From contig NC_080170.1 of NCBI RefSeq assembly GCF_950295315.1, positions 98,269,971 through 98,333,970 on the forward strand: a stretch of DNA of 64,000 nt, written 5' to 3'. Positions 58,879 through 64,000 of this stretch are shown in pieces. The notes under the pieces were generated by a model. It saw only the letters and a list, made by a program, of their open reading frames with translations. It searched no databases and was not told the origin of the DNA. The DNA comes from Erinaceus europaeus (taxonomy: Eukaryota > Chordata > Mammalia > Eulipotyphla > Erinaceidae). The translations under genes and the position numbers were made by a program. Position 1 is the first letter of the stretch; every line of letters starts with the position of its first letter.

Positions 58879-59999
58879 AATAAATATTTAGATAACATCC
58901 TTAAACAAGAATTGCATAGGCTGTCTTACTTTAGTATGTATTATGGGTGTACATGTATACATGTCCATGTGTGACTCTGCATTTGTGAATATGCATATGT
59001 AAAGCCTGTTAAAGGAAATGCATATAAAATGCAAGAAAAACCCTTTTAATATTTTTATTAGATGCTAACTTATTTCCACACACAAATAATAACTCACTTC
59101 TATTTCTATGGCTTCCCCCAATTAATATGATACTCTGTTGGGTATAACTTACAATATTATGAAAAAAGTATCATAAATAGAATTAACTGTGACTATCAAT
59201 GCAAATGAACAAAATCCTGCATGAATACTGATTTGCATAGTGATTTCTCTGTTAGTTTTAATAATTTCCAGTCTGTCTCTTATTGAGAATTACTTCTACT
59301 ACACTCTCAGAGAACATAACCCTTCATTGAAAGGGTCATCTAAGATGTCCCACTACACCTACTCCGAACATCTAGTTGCATTCCTATCCCCCAAGCAAAT
59401 ATGTAGACATTGGAATATTTTAATTGTGTTCTTGGTCTGTAGAAATAAATTTTGCATTATCTAGTCATCACCTGGGAGCTATATACAGTATCATATAATC
59501 TAGAGTAGGCATTAATTACTGCCTTAAATCTCCCATTTTGAGAGAAATATGCTGAGATATTTAGCACTTAGTTGAAACAGTGGGAACATGGGTTGGAAAA
59601 TGGTCTCTTCTAGAGTCAAAGCACGTATATCTTGTTTGGCAAACTTTATATACTTTTCCATAGTAGATGAATATTTATTCCTTAAAACTCTTTAGAATAG
59701 CAAATAGATACTCATTATAATAGTGTAAAGTATTAGAGCTCTATTTTCTGTAGTTAAAAGAAATCTGTATTTACAAGTGATAGTGTATTACTGCAGATCA
59801 TTTTAACGTTTCATTAGATTTGACCAAAAGTGGCAGATATATAGGACCATTAAATGGACAAAAACTAAAACAAACAGAATGGATTTTGGTCATTATGTCT
59901 TTGCTTACTGATAAATTCTTATATATGAAGACATTACATTTATAGCTATGTAATTACAATTTCTATTTTCCTTTCACAATTTGTACCTATATATTTTTG
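58879..59999. other. Unique AT-rich sequence, no gene seen
   Basis: A 74-codon frame at 59240-59464 has no recognisable feature; not called. Confidence 0.5.
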
Positions 60000-60195
60000 T
60001 AGTGCAATGGTTAAGAACAATATTTTGAAAAATCTGAATTCAAGATTGTTATCCAGTTTTCTAGATGCATAATTTAGTCTCCACATGTTTCAATTTCTTC
60101 ACGTTTAAAATGAAGAAAACTATGATAAATTAAGAACTACTACCATTGAATGAGTTAGCATGACAGTTTTAAGTGATCAATGCATGCTATAATTT
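60000..60195 (+). mobile_element. MIR, ancient mammalian SINE
   Basis: tgcaatggttaagaacaata, aatctgaattcaagattg, then caatttcttcacgtttaaaa and gaatgagttagcatgacag follow the MIR order (A box, B box, core, then the tail region). MIR predates placental mammals, so this block marks old undisturbed sequence. Confidence 0.65.
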
Positions 60196-60527
60196 GAACT
60201 GACAATAATGTTGTTTATGATGATAAAAAAAAAGCTGAAAACTGACAAAAATAAAGCAACAGAAAGTAAAGGAGGTTTATTTCTTTAAAGAATTCAAAGC
60301 AATAACTGTGTGGAAAAGGGGTTTAAGTAAACTGAAAAACAATTCAAGTTGGGAAGCCTGTTGGCAAGCTTCAAAGAAAGTTATACAGTAATTTTGGGTG
60401 ATGTCACACATATTTAGAAGTTTTCCAGGAAAAAAAAGAAACTCGTGCATATTTATGTAGGGGGACAGGAACATTGTGCTCTGTATAGGAACATACTGTG
60501 TTCATACAGTACATGTATAGAAAACAA
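60196..60527. other. Unique AT-rich sequence, no gene seen
   Basis: Nothing recognised. Confidence 0.45.
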
Positions 60528-60544
60528 CTGAAACATAGCATTTT

Positions 60545-60767
60545 TTAAATTTCTTTATTGGGGATTAATGTTTTATGTTCAGTAGTAAATACAATAGTTT
60601 GTACATGTGTAACATTTCTCAGTTTTCCACTAACAATACAATGCCCACTAGGTCCTCTGTCATCCTTTTTGGACCTGTACTCTCCCTACCACCCACCCCA
60701 GAATCTTTTACTTTGGTGCAATATACCAACTCCAGTTCAGGTTCTACTTGTGTTTTCTCTTCTGATC
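60545..60767 (-). mobile_element. Severely 5'-truncated L1 (3' UTR only)
   Basis: The duplication ctgaaacatagcatttt (60528-60544) and ctgaaacatagtatttt (60768-60784) brackets 223 bp, beginning with the reverse of the polyadenylation end (tttctttattggggattaat). Same subfamily as 57830-58032. Confidence 0.92.
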
Positions 60768-60784
60768 CTGAAACATAGTATTTT

Positions 60785-61949
60785 ATACTCCATTATACAG
60801 AACTCCATTATTATACAGTTTCTACTTCCCAGCCTCTCTGAGCTCAAGGTCTTGAGTCATTATCAGCAAGTTTCTGTCTTTGTCAAATCAAAGTCAAAAG
60901 GTAAACGTATGGTTTATCCCTGGAAGGGGTTGCCACACCCTCAGATTAGTTTGTTTTTACTTTTCCTAATCTCAGAGAGTCTAGCTAAATTATATTGAGG
61001 AAAAGAACTGCAAGTTTGTATAAAGTTTTGGCAGTTGTATTAGTCACTTGTCTTTGATACAGATAGACAACTTATATCTTAATTAGTGTGTTATTATTAG
61101 ACAGGAGGGAAAAAGGAACTGTTCACCCTCCTTATTGATTTCTAAAATAAAGATGTGAACTTTATAGTCTATTATTTCCTATCTGACTGATCAAAACTGA
61201 ATCTCAATATGATTTTTTTCTCTGAAATTAAAAACATATATAGACAGGGCCTCTCCTACTGAGTCCAAGTTTACCTTGTGGGCCTGAACAAATGATTGGC
61301 ATCTTTATATCAGGGTCAGAAGAATATCTATAGTAATAAACTTTGAGTGAATAACTGTTTAGGCATTTCCCTGCTTTTTTTATTAGTCAAATAATGTTGA
61401 AAATTAAGCCATGAAATATTATTGGTGCCGAAAAAGAAGTAAGTAAACATGGTAGAAGCTGTTTGCTTTATGGTCTTTCAAAGGCAATTTAATTTGCAGA
61501 TCATCAGCTCTTGAAAGCCGAAGCTAGATAATTAGTCTGGGGCAGAGGAAATTGACTTCTTTGACAAGTGTGCTTATTTAGAGAATTACTTTAATTCCTT
61601 TGTTCATTACAGAGACCCTGTAAAATCATGCAATTCTAGGATTTCATAGATATACAAATAATTGCTGTGATTTGTTTTTATACTCCTGTCTTCATCTTCA
61701 TGTTTCATTTTTAGTCTTTTGTGTGCTAAAAGTAGAAAAAATTATGTGCATAGAATAATTAAAATAAACTAAGAGATAGTCTATTACTTGTGACTTAGAA
61801 CAGATTTATGGTGATTTGTTTTAGGGCAATAAATGAACCCTATTATTATGAGTAATTTTATGGTCTTTAGAAGAATATAGTTTCAAATGTCCTAGCTAAA
61901 AGCACTCTATTTTCAATATATCAGATCACTGCACATAAACAAAAGTATT
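60785..61949. other. Unique sequence, candidate conserved noncoding block
   Basis: No gene. The stretch 61440-61690 is repeat-free with an even base mix and TAATTAG-type motifs (gataattagtctgg near 61526); conservation is only suspected. Confidence 0.4.
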
Positions 61950-63556
61950 CTTTCCCTAATATGCGGAAGGGGTATAAGTATTGTTGACTGTAAACCCCAT
62001 CGATCTGATTTGGTCTTGGGTCCATATTCTCATTAGGAGCCTATGTGACCTCTGCATCCTGTAGATCTGAGCTCACATTCTGTGGTCATCAGTAGGAACA
62101 ATTCAAGCTGCCTCAATATAGACCCATCTTCATTAGGTGTAGAATCGAGCATGGAAGTGAGGGTGGAACATTCTCTACCATTGTTGATCCAAGTTGAGGG
62201 CAAGGTTCTATGGGAGGCCCAAAAAGTAGTCTATTTTGTTGTTCCTGATAGAGATGAACAGTAACAATGGAGAGAGGGATTTATTTGAGGTCTAGGCCCA
62301 TCATGTCTGTTTAGGAATCTCAGGACTCCAGAATAGGGCTCCAGCTGATGGAGTGGCCTGATAGTGACTAAAGAGTCATCATTAAAGTATGCCTGTCTCT
62401 TGCCCTTATTCAGCTTTTGCAGTCCTCGCTTTGCTAAGGTTAGCTTTGGAGTAAGTGAGAGAACTGTAATAGGAAGTAGGTGAGGAGGGTATCTAAGTCT
62501 AATTAGATACTATTTCATTATGAACTTTATATTGACTCACTTCAGACTATTGTGTAATTTTGCTTTCAGGTATATATCTTGCCCTAGTTTATGGATACGT
62601 GTGAACATATGCTCTATCTCAGGGGACCTGGTCTATATCTAGGGTTTGGGACTTTGTTGGGAAGTTAACAACCTGGAATGGAATTTGAGAACACTATGAA
62701 ACGAAAGGTCTTACCCAAGTAATGAAGCTAAAGGGCTGTCATTCCAAACTTGAGGTCTCTGGACACAGTCTGAAGTGAAGCATGCTGAGGTGGTACTAGT
62801 TGCATTGATTAGGTTAGGATCGGCAGATGCAACATTATTTGGTATGAATTGAGAGAAGCATGCAGGAAAGTGAGCCTCATCCTAGAAGTTCTAGGACTGG
62901 GGGAAATATAGGATCTATAGTGGAAATGTGAGGTTCCTGCTGTCTTAGGGTTCAAGAAAACTATAAATAGTTATTGTTATAATCACCTCCCTAGACAATA
63001 AGTTGGATCCACCTGCATATCAGATTTCAGGCTCAGAGAAAAAAAAATAGTATAGCTACAGGCTCTTTGAAATAGAACTAAAATATGCCTACTAGCTATC
63101 TATAAAATGGAGGACTTCCCAACACTTCATCTGCAGTATTCCAGCCTTTAAGTCCATGATTGTTCAACAATTTATTTGGCTTTGTATGTTAACTCTCTTT
63201 TCAGTCACCAGGTTCCAGATGCTAGCATGATGCTGACCAGACTTCCCTGGACTGAGGACCCCACCAATATGTCCTGGAGCTCTGCTTCCCCAGAGCCCCT
63301 CCCCACTAGGGAAAGAGACAGACAGGCTGGGAGTATGGGTCGACCAGTCAATGCCCATGTTCACTGGGGAAGTAGTTACAGAAGCCAGCCTTTACATCCC
63401 ACAATGACCTTGGGTCTATACTCCCAGAGTGATAAAGAATAGGAAAGCTATCAGGGGAGGGAATGGGATATGGGGATCTGGTGGTGGGAATTGTGTGGAG
63501 CTGTACCTCTCTTATCCTATGGTTTTGTTAATATCTCCTTTTTTAAATAAAATAAA
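61950..63556 (+). mobile_element. L1 long-3'-UTR copy with 5' inversion
   Basis: 61950-62986 is L1 3' UTR in antisense (matching 20900-21275 and 27360-27760); 62987-63556 is the following 3' UTR part in sense, ending in taaataaaataaaaaa. By comparison with 20800-20920, about 85 bp is missing at the junction. Inverted 5' part plus direct 3' part plus small deletion is the signature of twin priming. A short duplication (aaaagtat) lies near 61941 and 63557. No ORF2 is present. Confidence 0.85.
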
Positions 63557-64000
63557 AAAGTATAATTTACTTATAATAATATTGTTAGAAAAATATAATA
63601 ATACACATTTCTGTGTTCCTTTAACATTACTACATCATTTACAGATCATAAAGACCCAAGAACAAAAAACACGCAGCCAAGGAAGTGGTACAGCACTAGA
63701 ATAAAAGAGTTGTATATGTGAAGTGCCAAGCTCATTCCCCAGAACTGCTTCATATACTGGTGTGATGATCTGCTCTCTTGCTCTCTCTCTTCCAAAAATA
63801 ATTTAATTAAATAACTGAAAAGAAATAAACCAGAAAACATTTAAAAATTAAACCTTAAGAAGACATTTTAATACTTCACTCGAAGGAAGATTATAGAATT
63901 GGATTGTTATCAATTATAATCCAAGGACAGCAATAAACAATAAATGACTCCGAACTGTCACAACAAATACACACAATACATGCTCTTAGATATATAAATA
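63557..64000 (+). mobile_element. AT-rich end with an eroded short SINE
   Basis: 63674-63810 (ggaagtggtacagcactaga, cattccccagaactgcttca, ctctctctctt, then aataatttaattaaata) looks like the second SINE family. The rest, to the window end, shows nothing recognisable. Confidence 0.5.

Overview
The window reads as a gene-poor, AT-rich piece of a placental mammal nuclear genome, most likely a hedgehog (Erinaceus or a close relative). The main evidence is a dense set of tRNA-derived SINEs of the type I recall from erinaceids: a head with RNA polymerase III A and B boxes, a CT-rich body ending in a Ctctgtcctatccaac-like motif, and an AAC/AAT-rich tail. They occur with L1 elements of several ages. 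There is no CRISPR array, operon, rRNA gene or intact host protein gene. The open frames of 60 to 385 codons are pieces of transposons or chance frames.

Layout. 0.5-2.1 kb: an old SINE, a processed POP7 (RPP20) pseudogene with a SINE in its A-tail, and a truncated SINE. 4.1-4.8 kb: a head-to-head SINE pair. 6.8-9.2 kb: an L1 copy that keeps its 5' UTR, ORF1 and the start of ORF2 but lacks the rest. 9.8-20.2 kb: scattered SINEs, L1 3' ends and a TA/CA microsatellite. 20.3-21.3 kb: an antisense L1 tail. 25.8-29.6 kb: a three-layer nest of old L1, younger L1 and a solo LTR. 30.3-33.6 kb: a second nest of old antisense L1, SINE, younger sense L1 and a fragment of a different LINE. 34-48 kb: SINEs, old L1 pieces and a tiny mariner-like MITE. 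48.8-50.9 kb: an old L1. 52.6-55.2 kb: a younger L1 whose 3' UTR holds a 1.1-kb piece of a non-L1 LINE with an open reverse-transcriptase frame. 56.1-58.4 kb: two L1 3' ends in tandem. 60.0-60.2 kb: a MIR. 61.9-63.6 kb: an L1 3' UTR with a 5' inversion. Unique stretches between these show no gene.

How the parts fit. L1 appears to have driven most insertions: A-tails and target-site duplications flank L1 copies, the SINEs and the POP7 pseudogene. The exception is a second LINE lineage at 32.6 and 53.8 kb. Its copies end in a short GAA repeat instead of poly(A), encode a CR1/L2/Jockey-like reverse transcriptase C-terminus and differ by about 5% over the shared 0.3 kb. They sit at different points inside L1 3' UTRs, so a non-L1 LINE was apparently mobile in this lineage after those L1 copies inserted. 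That is the most interesting signal here. Family names and species are from recognition by eye; no database search was run.
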